Source: Acuticoccus mangrovi
GTDB lineage: Bacteria; Pseudomonadota; Alphaproteobacteria; Rhizobiales; Amorphaceae
Length of the DNA stretch: 64,000 nucleotides
Direction: 5' to 3'
NCBI RefSeq assembly: GCF_016411865.1
Contig: NZ_JAEKJA010000012.1
Coordinates: forward strand, 1 to 64,000
Every line of letters begins with the position of its first letter. The stretch's first letter is position 1. The position numbers and the translations under genes are program-made. This document shows, in pieces, positions 33,370 to 43,424 of the stretch. The notes beneath the pieces were generated by a model. It saw nothing but the letters and a program-made list of their open reading frames with translations, did not search any database and was not told where the DNA came from.

Positions 33370-34344
33370 ATGCGTAAATTCAACAGGCTGATCGCCGCGA
33401 TCGGCGCCGGCGCCCTCCTCGCCGCGGGTGCCGCCACCGGCGCGAGCGCCGAAAACTACACGCTGTGCGGCGCGAGCCCGGGCGGCCTGTGGGCGCTGCT
33501 CGGCGCCGGCATCGACGCCGCGGTGAAAGCCGAGGACCCGTCCTCCTCCGTCACCTACCAGACCTCGTCGGGCGGCTTCGCCAACATCGTGCAGATGTCC
33601 CAGGGCAACTGCGACATGGCCATCATCCACCTCGGCGAAGGCGTGATCGCCACGAACGGCGAGCCCCCGTTCCCGCAGCCGATGGACGATTTCGCCCTCG
33701 TCGCCGTGATGTACAACTGGGCGCCGATGCAGTGGCTCATGAGCGAGAAGTTCGCCGCCGAGCACGACATCACCTCCATCGCCGACATGAAGGACACCCC
33801 GGTCGACCTCATCGTCAACCGCAAGGGCATTCTGCCGTCGATCCTCGCCGAGGCCGCCCTCGGTCAGCTCGGCATTACCTATGACGGCATCGACGCCGCC
33901 GGCGGTTCGGTGCAGTTCCAGGGCTCCAAGACCGCCGAGGAACTGATGAAGGACGGCCGCGGCGACATCTGGACCAACGCCATGTTCATCGGCACCGGCT
34001 CCATCAACGCCATCGCCGAGAGCGTCGACCTGCGCCTCCTGTCGGTGCCGGACGAGGTGGTCGACTACATGGTGAAGAACTACGGCTCGATGCCCTACAC
34101 GGTGCCGGCCGGCAGCTATCCCTGGCTGAAGGAAGACGTGAAGACCTTCGGCGCCCAGGCCGGTCTCGTGGTGCCGAAGTCGGCGAGCAAGGAAGAGGTC
34201 GAGGCGCTGACCAAGGCGCTCCTCGACAACATCTCGGCGATCCAGAACGTGCACAAATCCATGAAGGCGCTGACGCCCGAGATCATGATGTCCGGCGAGA
34301 GCCTGCCCTACCACGAAGGCGCGCTCGCCGCTTACGGCAAGTAA
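33370..34344 (+). CDS. TAXI-family TRAP transporter solute-binding protein
   Basis: 324 residues from ATG 33370, with AAAGGA 8 bases upstream. Signal peptide of about 28 residues ending near ASA; mature protein begins ENYTLCGASPGGLWALLG, the TAXI (TRAP-associated extracytoplasmic immunogenic) opening, followed by the TSSGGFANIVQMSQGNCDMA segment. Belongs with the fused permease 64 bases downstream. It lies 87 bases after the PhnN-AMP-phosphorylase gene on the same strand and is probably co-transcribed. TAXI systems usually carry organic anions; here a dicarboxylate such as quinolinate would fit nadC, but this is speculation. Confidence 0.93.
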   Translation: MRKFNRLIAAIGAGALLAAGAATGASAENYTLCGASPGGLWALLGAGIDAAVKAEDPSSSVTYQTSSGGFANIVQMSQGNCDMAIIHLGEGVIATNGEPPFPQPMDDFALVAVMYNWAPMQWLMSEKFAAEHDITSIADMKDTPVDLIVNRKGILPSILAEAALGQLGITYDGIDAAGGSVQFQGSKTAEELMKDGRGDIWTNAMFIGTGSINAIAESVDLRLLSVPDEVVDYMVKNYGSMPYTVPAGSYPWLKEDVKTFGAQAGLVVPKSASKEEVEALTKALLDNISAIQNVHKSMKALTPEIMMSGESLPYHEGALAAYGK

Positions 34345-34350
34345 GGGGTT

Positions 34351-34376
34351 GCCGCCGCGCCTCCCGGCGCGGCGGC
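34351..34376 (+). terminator. Strong hairpin with short T-rich tail between TRAP binding-protein and permease genes
   Basis: Perfect 11-bp stem GCCGCCGCGCC (34351-34361) and GGCGCGGCGGC (34366-34376) with loop tccc, followed by tctttc. Starts 7 bases after the stop. It looks like a leaky rho-independent terminator that would lower permease relative to binding-protein expression. Confidence 0.75.
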
Positions 34377-34407
34377 TCTTTCGCACGCAGCCCCCGGAGA
34401 CGGTCCG

Positions 34408-36339
34408 ATGATGGCAATCCTGAACTCCCTGTTCGCGGTCGGCGGGCGGCGCCGGCTCGAAGGTCCCGTCGACGTCGCCGTGAAGGTCTATGCCGCCGGC
34501 GTCGCGCTCTGGGTGCTCTACGAGACCACGGTGGCGCGGGTCGACGCGCTCGCCGCGACGGCCGTCTTCCTCGCCCTGGTGCTGCCGCTGTCGTTCCTCC
34601 TGGTGCGGGGCAGCCAGCGGGCGAACGAAACCCGCGTGCCCTGGTACGACTGGGTGCTCGCCGCCATCGCCGCGGCGACGGCGATCTATTTCGTCGCCAG
34701 CATCGAGATGATCGCGACGCGCATCAGCCTGTTCTTCCCGCTGACGACGGTGCAGACCATCGCCGCCCTCTCCATCGTGCTCCTGACGCTGGAGATCACC
34801 CGGCGCACGGTCGGCACCTTCCTGATGCTGCTCGTCGTGGCGTTCACCGCCTACAACCTCTTCGGCCATCTGCTCGACGGCCCGCTGAGCCACGGCACTA
34901 TCAGCCTCAACCATTTCCTCGACATCAACGTCTTCACCGGCGACGGCCTCTTCGGCGTGCCGGTGCGGGTCGCGGCCACCTACGTGTTCCTGTTCGTGAT
35001 GTTCGGGACGTTTCTGGAGCTCGCCGGCGGGGGCGAGTTCTTCTTCCGCATCTCCGCCGCCCTCGCCGGGCGCTCCCACGGCGGGCCGGCGAAGATCGCG
35101 GTGATCTCCTCGGCGCTCTTCGGGACGATGTCCGGCAGCCCCACCTCCGACGTCGTCACCACCGGCTCCATCACCATCCCGATGATGCAGCGCATGCGCT
35201 ACAGCCCCGTGCTCGCCTCCGCGGTGGAGGTCGCCGCGTCGACGGGCGGCTCGATCCTGCCGCCGGTAATGGGCTCGGCCGCCTTCATCATGGCCGAGTA
35301 CACGGGCATTTCGTACATCACCATCGTCATCGCCTCGATCCTGCCGGCGCTGCTCTACTACGCCTGCATCATGCTGCAGGTGCATCTGCGCTCCGAGCGG
35401 CTCTCCCTCGCCGGGCTCGAGGGGGAGGAGGTGCCGTCCGCCTGGCGTTCGCTCGCCGAGGGGTGGCCTTATCTGGTGCCGCTCGCGGTGCTGGTGGTGG
35501 CGCTGATCCAGGGCTATTCGCCGACCATGGTGGCGGTGATTGCGCTCGCCTCGGTGGTGGTCGCGTCGTGGTTCCGGCCGGGCTACCGGATCGGCCCGCG
35601 CCGGCTCTTCACCGGGCTGTCGGCCACCACCATCCGCATGCTCGGCGTCACCGGGGCGTGCGCGGCGGCGGGCCTCGTCATCGGCGGGATCACCATGACC
35701 GGCCTTGCGATGAAGTTCTCCTACATCACCTTCGCGCTCGCCGGCGACAACATGGTGGTGGCGCTCGTCCTCTCGGCGATGGTGACGATCCTCCTCGGGC
35801 TCGGCATGCCCACCCCCAGCGCCTACGTGCTGGCGGCGGTGCTGATCGGCCCGACGCTGGTGAACGAGTTCCACATCCCGCTCCTCAACGCGCACCTGTT
35901 CCTGATGTATTTCGCGGTGCTGTCGGCGATGACGCCGCCCGTCGCGGTGGCGGCCTATGCGGCGGCGGCGATCTCCAACGCCAACCCCATCTCGATCTCG
36001 CTGCAGGCGTGCCGGCTCTCCATCGCCGCGTTCGCGCTGCCCTTCGCCTTCATCTTCGCCCCCAGCATCCTGACGCCGCAGCTCGACCCCAACACCCTCG
36101 TCCAGCTCGCGACGGTGTGCGCGGGCACGCTGTTCCTCGCGATCGGCACCGAGGGCTTCTGGCGCGAGCGCATCGCGACGCTGCCGCGGCTCGCGGTGTT
36201 CCTCGGCGGGGCGATGCTGTTCACCCCGAGCTACATCGTGTCGGGCCTCGGTCTGGTCCTGGCGCTCGCAGGGCTGTTCCTGTCGGAGCGGCGGCGCAAG
36301 TCGCACGGCCGCGTCGCGGCGGAAGGCCGTCAGGCGTAG
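34408..36339 (+). CDS. TRAP transporter permease, fused DctQ-DctM (TAXI type)
   Basis: 643 residues, highly hydrophobic. The N-terminal part (residues about 1-150) is the DctQ-like four-helix region; the remainder is a DctM-like domain with the conserved GTMSGSPTSDVVTTGSITIP, GGSILPPVMGSAAFIMAEYT and LGMPTPSAYVLAAVLIGPTL segments. Sodium-driven secondary importer in the inner membrane, working with the 33370-34344 binding protein. GGAGAC precedes the first of two ATGs. The AmiC gene follows after 59 bases. Confidence 0.93.
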   Translation: MMAILNSLFAVGGRRRLEGPVDVAVKVYAAGVALWVLYETTVARVDALAATAVFLALVLPLSFLLVRGSQRANETRVPWYDWVLAAIAAATAIYFVASIEMIATRISLFFPLTTVQTIAALSIVLLTLEITRRTVGTFLMLLVVAFTAYNLFGHLLDGPLSHGTISLNHFLDINVFTGDGLFGVPVRVAATYVFLFVMFGTFLELAGGGEFFFRISAALAGRSHGGPAKIAVISSALFGTMSGSPTSDVVTTGSITIPMMQRMRYSPVLASAVEVAASTGGSILPPVMGSAAFIMAEYTGISYITIVIASILPALLYYACIMLQVHLRSERLSLAGLEGEEVPSAWRSLAEGWPYLVPLAVLVVALIQGYSPTMVAVIALASVVVASWFRPGYRIGPRRLFTGLSATTIRMLGVTGACAAAGLVIGGITMTGLAMKFSYITFALAGDNMVVALVLSAMVTILLGLGMPTPSAYVLAAVLIGPTLVNEFHIPLLNAHLFLMYFAVLSAMTPPVAVAAYAAAAISNANPISISLQACRLSIAAFALPFAFIFAPSILTPQLDPNTLVQLATVCAGTLFLAIGTEGFWRERIATLPRLAVFLGGAMLFTPSYIVSGLGLVLALAGLFLSERRRKSHGRVAAEGRQA

Positions 36340-36398
36340 CCTCGCGCCCCACGGCACCGCGGCGAGGCGCTCGGCGGCGCTTGCCCGGGGAGGGATCG

Positions 36399-37595
36399 TT
36401 GCCCACCTACGATCGTCGCCACATCGGCGCCACACGTGGACATCTCCCTTTGATCCCAGCCCAAGACGGTTGGCGGGTCGGTGTGCTGTTCTCCGAGAGC
36501 GGCACCACCGTCGTCACCGAGACCGAGCACCTGCGCGGCACCGAGCTTGCCATCGCCGAGATCAACGCCGCCGGCGGCGTGCTCGGCCGCCCGATCGTGC
36601 CCACGGTCTACGACCCCGGCGCCCGCAACGCCGACTATCTCGCCTTCGCCCGCCGCATGCTCGCCGAGGACGATCTCGACATCATCTTCGGCTGCTCCAT
36701 GTCCGCGAGCCGCAAGACCGTGCTGCCCATCGTCGAGCGTCACAACGGGCTGTTGTTCTACCCCTCGATGTATGAGGGGTTCGAGTATTGCGAAAACGTC
36801 TTCTATTGCGGGGCAACGGTGAACCAGACCTGCCTGCCGCTGGCGGACTATCTGATCCGCAACTATGGCGGCCGGGTCTATTTCGTGGGGTGCGACTACA
36901 TCTTCCCGCGCGAATCGAACCGCATCATGCAGGAGCTGATCGAGGCGCGCGGCGGCGAGGTGGTGGGCGAGACCTACGTGCCCCTCGACGCGGGCGAGGA
37001 CGCGGTGTCGGCGCTGATCCCCAAGATCCGCACCGCGGCGCCCGACGTGGTGTTCTCGACCCTCGTCGGCACCACCGCGCAGGCGTTCTACCGCCTCTAC
37101 GACGCCGCCGGCTTCGACCGCACGCGCCATCCCGTCGCGAGCCTCACCATGGCCGAGACCGAGATCGCCACCATCGGCCGCGCCGCCTGCACCGGCCACA
37201 TCCTCGCCGCCACCTACATGCAGACCGTCGACAACGCCGAGAACGCGCGCTTCGTCGCCGCCTTCAAGGCCCGCTTCGGCGCGGACGCCACCACCAGCAT
37301 CTGGTCGGAGGCGGCCTATATGCAGGTGCACCTCTTCGCCCGCGCGCTCGCCCGCGTGGGCTCGGCCGATCCCCGCCGCATCGCCCTCGACCCCCTCGGC
37401 GACGAGTTCGACACCCCCGAAGGCCGCGTGCGCGTCGACGTCGACACCCGCCATTTGTGGCTCACCCCGCGCATCGGCATCGCCACCGGCGAGGGGCTCT
37501 TCGACATCGTCTGGGAAAGCCGGGTCGCGGTCCGGCCCGACCCCTATCTCGCCGCGACCCGGATCGAGGAGAGCGCGCTCGATGCCTGGATCTGA
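36399..37595 (+). CDS. amiC: AmiC-like amide/urea sensor, negative regulator of an ANTAR antiterminator
   Basis: About 398 residues. The start is best placed at TTG 36399 because GGAGGG lies six bases upstream; no ATG gives full length. No signal peptide, as in cytoplasmic AmiC. Periplasmic-binding-protein fold type I with GVLFSESG, GCSMSASRKTVLPIVER, PSMYEGFEY, DYIFPRESN and VFSTLVGTT, which match Pseudomonas AmiC closely. AmiC binds small amides and, without ligand, sequesters AmiR. The next gene encodes the AmiR partner, and the ANTAR RNA leader follows. The protein could instead sense urea or another amide; ligand unproven. Confidence 0.92.
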   Translation: MPTYDRRHIGATRGHLPLIPAQDGWRVGVLFSESGTTVVTETEHLRGTELAIAEINAAGGVLGRPIVPTVYDPGARNADYLAFARRMLAEDDLDIIFGCSMSASRKTVLPIVERHNGLLFYPSMYEGFEYCENVFYCGATVNQTCLPLADYLIRNYGGRVYFVGCDYIFPRESNRIMQELIEARGGEVVGETYVPLDAGEDAVSALIPKIRTAAPDVVFSTLVGTTAQAFYRLYDAAGFDRTRHPVASLTMAETEIATIGRAACTGHILAATYMQTVDNAENARFVAAFKARFGADATTSIWSEAAYMQVHLFARALARVGSADPRRIALDPLGDEFDTPEGRVRVDVDTRHLWLTPRIGIATGEGLFDIVWESRVAVRPDPYLAATRIEESALDAWI

Positions 37596-37676
37596 GGGCG
37601 GTTCGGCACGGCGGATGCCTCTGGCCACAGGGGCGGCGGGCGGCCGCGGGGGAGCGGGCATGGAAGGGTCGCGCGC

Positions 37677-38372
37677 ATGAAGGACGGGCAGGGGACGAGA
37701 GGCGCGCGCCGCATCCTCGACGAGCTGCGCCGCGCCCGCGCGCTCCTCATCAACCCGCTCGACGAGGACGGCCAGCTCCTCGCCGACCATCTGAAGCGCC
37801 TCGGCTGCGCCGTCGCCCCCGCCTGGCCACCGCCCTCGACGCTGCCCGACGGCATCGACACCGTGCTCATCGGCGTCGACGAGGTGGCCGTCGGCGACAT
37901 GGTGCAGCTTCTCGAGGGCCACGACGTCGCGGTGATCGCCATCGTGACCTACGAGAGCCCGACGACGCTGAAATCGATCTACGACCTCAACGCCCACGGG
38001 GTGATGAGCAAGCCCTTGCGGCCGCTCGGGATCCTCACCCAGTTCACCCTCGCGCGCTATCGCCACCGCACCGAGGGCCGGCTCAACGGCAAGATCCGCA
38101 AGCTCGAGGACACGCTGAAGGGCCGCCGCATGGTCGACCGCGCCATCCGCCTGCTGATGGACGAGCAGGGCCTCGCCGAGGACGCCGCCTATCGCCTCCT
38201 GCGCGATCAGGCGACGGCCGAGCGCATCGCGCTCTCCTCCATCGCCGAGGAGATCGTCACCGCCTACGAGACGATGGCCCGCCTCGGGCTGAAGCGCCCC
38301 GGCCCGGGGAGTGCGGCGAGTGCGGCGAGTGCGGCGGGGGTGCCACCGAAAGTGGCGTCGCCCAAAGATTAG
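37677..38372 (+). CDS. amiR: AmiR-like ANTAR-domain RNA-binding antiterminator
   Basis: 231 residues with GGAAGGG about 9 bases upstream. Residues about 15-125 form a pseudo-receiver domain lacking a clear phospho-acceptor site, as in AmiR. A central helix (RLNGKIRKLEDTLKGRRMVD) is a dimerising coiled coil, and residues about 150-205 are the ANTAR three-helix bundle (DRAIRLLMDEQGLAEDAAYR). The tail is Ala/Ser-rich from a 9-base tandem repeat. Freed from AmiC by an inducer, it should bind the two-hairpin RNA at 38445-38476 and allow readthrough of the terminator into the nitrilase and transporter genes. Confidence 0.93.
   Translation: MKDGQGTRGARRILDELRRARALLINPLDEDGQLLADHLKRLGCAVAPAWPPPSTLPDGIDTVLIGVDEVAVGDMVQLLEGHDVAVIAIVTYESPTTLKSIYDLNAHGVMSKPLRPLGILTQFTLARYRHRTEGRLNGKIRKLEDTLKGRRMVDRAIRLLMDEQGLAEDAAYRLLRDQATAERIALSSIAEEIVTAYETMARLGLKRPGPGSAASAASAAGVPPKVASPKD
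38310..38336 (+). repeat. Three tandem copies of a 9-base unit in the amiR 3' end
   Basis: GAGTGCGGC is repeated three times at 38310-38318, 38319-38327 and 38328-38336, in frame, encoding Ser-Ala-Ala units behind the ANTAR domain. It is a likely slippage-prone site; copy-number change would only alter the flexible tail. Confidence 0.7.
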
Positions 38373-38444
38373 GCGCGTTAGGCAGGTTTTGACCGAATCT
38401 TCGGCTTGAGCGGGTCGGGGACCCGTGTCAGCTTTTGCCGACAA

Positions 38445-38476
38445 GAGCAGCGATGCTCGGCGGCAAGGTTGCCGTC
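38445..38476 (+). ncRNA. ANTAR-type dual-hexaloop antiterminator RNA leader
   Basis: Two adjacent small hairpins with six-base loops. Hairpin 1: GAGC (38445-38448), loop AGCGAT, GCTC (38455-38458). Hairpin 2: GGCGGC (38459-38464), loop AAGGTT, GCCGTC (38471-38476), with one G-U pair. Both loops have A at position 1 and G at position 4, the defining feature of ANTAR-bound leaders. A further small hairpin GGCT-tcgt-AGCC (38487-38498) would occupy the left arm of the terminator that follows. Lies directly between amiR and the nitrilase gene. Confidence 0.8.
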
Positions 38477-38494
38477 TTCACATCAAGGCTTCGT

Positions 38495-38534
38495 AGCCCC
38501 TGACCTGCGGTTCGCGCCGCGTCAGGGGCTTTTT
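38495..38534 (+). terminator. Rho-independent terminator ahead of the nitrilase gene
   Basis: Perfect 10-bp stem AGCCCCTGAC (38495-38504) and GTCAGGGGCT (38521-38530), a 16-base apical part that can itself fold (GCGG/CCGC), then a run of five Ts. It ends 18 bases before the nitrilase ATG, so it is a leader terminator rather than the end of an operon, and is the expected target of AmiR control. Confidence 0.85.
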
Positions 38535-38551
38535 GCGTTTTGGAGACCCGC

Positions 38552-39394
38552 ATGACCTCTGACCGCGGCCCCGGCCGCTACAAGGTCGCGTGCGTCCAGT
38601 TCGCGCCGGTGATCGGCGATCTGGACGGCAATCTCGCGACCATCGCCACCAAGGTCCGCGCCGCCCATGCCGCCGGGGCGAGCCTCGTGGTGCTGCCCGA
38701 GCTCGCCCCCTCGGGCTACGTGTTCGAGAGCGACGAGGAACTCGCCGCCCTCGCCGGCCCGGTGCCGGAGGGGAAGGCGGCGGCCTTCCTCGTGGCGCTC
38801 GCGATGGAGCTCGGCATTCACCTCGTGTCGGGGATTGCCGAAGCGGCGAACGGGCGGGTCTACAACGCCGCCCTCCTCGCCGGGCCCGGCGGGTTCATCG
38901 GCGGCTACCGCAAGCTTCACCTGTGGGACCGGGAAACCCTGTTCTTCGCCCCCGGCGACCTCGGCCTGCCGGTCTACGACACGCCGCTCGGCAAGATCGG
39001 CATCGCCGTCTGCTACGACGGGTGGTTCCCCGAGACCTTCCGCACCCTCGCCGACGCCGGCGCCGAGATCGTGTGCGTGCCCACCAACTGGGTGCCGATG
39101 CCGAGCCAGGACCCCGACACGGAGGCGATGGCCAACACCCTCCACAAGGCGGCCGCCCATTCCAACGGCCTCTATATCGCCTGCGCCGACCGGGTGGGGG
39201 TGGAGCGGGGCCAGCCCTTCATCGGCCAGAGCCTGATCCTCGGTCCGAACGGCTGGCCGCTCGCCGGTCCCGCCCACCGCAGCGAGCCCGAGACCCTCAT
39301 CGCCGAGGTGGACATCGGCGCGATCGAGCGCGTCCGCCAGATCAACGCCCACAACCACGTCCACGCGGACCGACGTCGCGACGTCTACCGCTGA
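38552..39394 (+). CDS. Nitrilase-superfamily carbon-nitrogen hydrolase (amidase / N-carbamoyl amidohydrolase type)
   Basis: 280 residues from ATG 38552, with GGAG 6 bases upstream. The catalytic triad is visible: Glu50 in LPELAPSGY, Lys121 in YRKLHLW and Cys154 in GIAVCYDGWFPE. A second Glu typical of the family is in the RETLFF region. Cytoplasmic. The compact length and KLHLWDRE region fit omega-amidase, aliphatic amidase or N-carbamoyl amidohydrolase groups rather than true nitrilases. Placement behind an AmiC/AmiR-controlled leader implies that it hydrolyses the inducing amide to ammonia and acid. Confidence 0.92.
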   Translation: MTSDRGPGRYKVACVQFAPVIGDLDGNLATIATKVRAAHAAGASLVVLPELAPSGYVFESDEELAALAGPVPEGKAAAFLVALAMELGIHLVSGIAEAANGRVYNAALLAGPGGFIGGYRKLHLWDRETLFFAPGDLGLPVYDTPLGKIGIAVCYDGWFPETFRTLADAGAEIVCVPTNWVPMPSQDPDTEAMANTLHKAAAHSNGLYIACADRVGVERGQPFIGQSLILGPNGWPLAGPAHRSEPETLIAEVDIGAIERVRQINAHNHVHADRRRDVYR

Positions 39395-39431
39395 CCGCCT
39401 TTCGCCTTTTCATGCAGCCGGAGCTGAACCC

Positions 39432-40586
39432 ATGAATGTCCTTATGAATGCCAAGATCCTCAGCGTCCTCGCGGCCACCCTCCTCGCCGGCACGGCGCAG
39501 GCGGCCGACCCGATCAAGATCGGCGTGCCCGTCGGGCTGTCGGGCGCCAACAGCGTCGTCGCCCCCTCGGTGGTGCAGGCCGCCGAGCTCGCGGTGGAGG
39601 AGATCAACGCCGAGGGCGGCGTGCTCGGCCGCCCGCTGAAGCTCGTCGTCGCCGACGACGGGTCGGGCGCGGTGGGCGCCCAGAAGGCCTTCGACGCCCT
39701 CGTCTTCCGCGACGAGGTGGACGTGCTCATCTCCATGGAGACGAGCGCGGCGCGCAACGCCGGCCTGCCGATCGTCCAGCGTGGCCGGATCCCCTACATC
39801 TACACCTCGTTCTACGAGGGTCGCTCCTGCAGCCCGTTCCTCTACGTCGACGCCTGGGTGCCCGAGCAGCAGGTGCCCCCGGTGGTCGACTATCTGAAGG
39901 CCGAGGGCGCCAAGACCTATTTCCTCATCGGCAGCGACTACGCCTTCGGCCGCGGCATGCTCGACTTTGCCGAAAGCTACATCAAGGAAACGGGCGGTGA
40001 GGTCGTCGGCGAGGAATATCTGCCGATGGACGGGACCGACTGGACCGCGATCATCTCCCAGTTGAAGAGCTCGGGCGCCGATGCGCTGATCACCTCCACC
40101 GCCGGCGGCGCGCCCAACGTGACCCTCACCAAGCAGCTGCGCGGCGCGGGGGTGACGATCCCCTACGCCAACCTCGCCGTCGACGAGGGCACCGCCAAGT
40201 CCATGGGCGCCGACGCCGAGGGCATCCTCATCTCCGCCTCCTACATCACCGGCATCGACAGCGACGAGAACAAGAGCTTCCTCAAGGCGATGAACGACAA
40301 GTTCGGCGGCGACCTGCGCACCCCCAACGACCTGTCGGTGCCGCAGTACGAGGGCGTCTATCTCTATAAGGAAGCCGTGGAGAAGGCCGGCAGCACCGAC
40401 CCGCGCGCCGTCCTGAAGGCGCTCGGCGAGGTGTCGTTCACCGGCCCGCGCGGCACCATCGAGATGTCCAAGCAGCACCACGCCCCGCTGACGATGTATC
40501 TGGGTCAGGTGCAGGCCGACGGTTCGGTGAAGGTGGTGGAATCCTTCCCCAACGTCGATCCCGGCGAACAATGCCCCGATCTTTGA
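39432..40586 (+). CDS. Branched-chain amino acid / amide / urea-type ABC substrate-binding protein
   Basis: 384 residues. Signal peptide of about 24 residues (cleavage after AQA). Peripla_BP_6 fold: IKIGVPVGLSGANSVVAPSV, EEINAEGGVLGRPL, the SDYAFGRG and EYLPMDGTDW segments that occur in amide/urea (FmdD/UrtA) binding proteins, and RGTIEMSKQHHAPLTMYLGQ. It resembles AmiC in fold but is exported. GGAG lies upstream of ATG 39432. It starts the importer genes downstream of the nitrilase and is followed by a 230-base gap containing a hairpin. Confidence 0.93.
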   Translation: MNVLMNAKILSVLAATLLAGTAQAADPIKIGVPVGLSGANSVVAPSVVQAAELAVEEINAEGGVLGRPLKLVVADDGSGAVGAQKAFDALVFRDEVDVLISMETSAARNAGLPIVQRGRIPYIYTSFYEGRSCSPFLYVDAWVPEQQVPPVVDYLKAEGAKTYFLIGSDYAFGRGMLDFAESYIKETGGEVVGEEYLPMDGTDWTAIISQLKSSGADALITSTAGGAPNVTLTKQLRGAGVTIPYANLAVDEGTAKSMGADAEGILISASYITGIDSDENKSFLKAMNDKFGGDLRTPNDLSVPQYEGVYLYKEAVEKAGSTDPRAVLKALGEVSFTGPRGTIEMSKQHHAPLTMYLGQVQADGSVKVVESFPNVDPGEQCPDL

Positions 40587-40760
40587 GGCACGCTTTGGGG
40601 CGCGCTTCAGGCTGTTCTGGGAGCATTCTGGGGGACGCCCTTCGAGCGACACTTCGGGCCGGCGCGCCGCGTCCTGACGCGCCGTCACCCGGCCCCTCAT
40701 CCCCGACCCATCACCCGACATGACGCGCTGCCGACCTGGCGCGTCACCGGCTCGACACGC

Positions 40761-40785
40761 GGCGGCGGGCACCGGCCCCGCCGCC
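40761..40785 (+). promoter_or_regulatory. GC-rich hairpin in the gap between binding-protein and permease genes
   Basis: Perfect 9-bp stem GGCGGCGGG (40761-40769) and CCCGCCGCC (40777-40785), seven-base loop, 32 bases before the LivH-type start. The 230-base gap (40587-40816) also holds degenerate repeats of ttctggg and gacgcgc but no gene that I can support. Confidence 0.6.
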
Positions 40786-40816
40786 CATCCCAGGCGCCCC
40801 CAGCGGAGACAAGCCC

Positions 40817-41642
40817 ATGTCCCTCTTCCTCGACGTCGTGACGAGTTCGGCCGTGCTCTTCATCGTCGCGACGGGCCTTCTGACGATCTTCGGCGTGCTC
40901 AAGATCATCAATTTCGCGCACGGGGCCTGGCTCACCGTGGGCGGCTACTGCGCGGTGGCGACCACCCAGACGGGGCTCAGCCCCTGGCTCGCGCTCCCCG
41001 TCGCCTTCGTCGTGGGCGGGGTGCTCGGCATCCTCACCGAGCGCTTCATCGTCCGCCCGCTCTATGCCCGACCCCTCGACGCGATCCTCGCCACCTGGGG
41101 GCTCGGCATCGTCATCGGCCAGCTCATCACCCTGATCTTCGGGCGCGACGTGCAGTTCACCCCGAGCCTCATCCCCGGCACCGTCGACGTGTTCGGCACC
41201 GCCTACTCGGCCTACCGGCTGTTCGCGCTTCTCGCGGCCGTCGTCCTGGGGCTCGGCTTCGCCTTCCTGATGGAAGGCACCCGGCTCGGCCTCTCCGCCC
41301 GCGCCGTCATCATGAACGAGACGCTCGCCCGCATCCTCGGGCTCGACACCGCGAAGATCCGCACCGTCACCTTCATGATCGGCACCGGGCTCGCGGGGCT
41401 CGCGGGGGTGCTCCTCACCCCGCTGACCAGCGTCGATCCGAACATGGGCGTCGCCTGGCTCGTCGGCTCTTTCATGCTGGTGATGGTGGCGGGGGAATCG
41501 TTCGGCACGCTCGCCGTCGCCTGCCTCCTCCTCGGCGGGGCGCAGGTGGTCGTCTCCACCTATGTCAGCCCGATCCTCGGCGGCATCACCATCGCCGTCC
41601 TCGCCGCCCTCATCCTGCGCCTCTCGCCGAAAGGGTTTTCGC

Positions 41643-41650
<8 letters not shown>
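40817..41650 (+). CDS. Branched-chain amino acid/urea-type ABC permease (LivH/UrtB type)
   Basis: 277 residues with about eight transmembrane segments. Family features include ILKIINFAHGAWLTVGGY near the start, ERFIVRPLYARPLDAI, LGLDTAKIRTVTFMIGTGLAG and a C-terminal LAALILRLSPKG. GGAGAC precedes the ATG. Its last eight bases overlap the next gene. It forms the channel with the LivM domain of the following fusion. Confidence 0.93.

Positions 41651-43416
<1,766 letters not shown>

Positions 43417-43424
<8 letters not shown>

Noticed and set aside
36340-36398. Terminator after the TRAP permease
   Set aside because: CCTCGC/GCGAGG form a six-pair stem over a 16-base loop with no T-run; insufficient to separate the TRAP and AmiC transcripts.
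32566-36435. A very long open frame on the minus strand opposite the PhnN-fusion and TRAP genes
   Set aside because: It is antisense to clearly conserved genes, its translation is Arg/His/Gly/Asp-rich without any domain, and such frames are expected by chance in very GC-rich DNA where stop codons are rare. The same applies to long frames opposite 14014-17145, 19731-22388 and 50686-53493.
38310-38336. CRISPR-like or mobile repeat
   Set aside because: Only three 9-base units without spacers inside a coding tail; simple slippage repeat. No other direct-repeat array was seen in the window.
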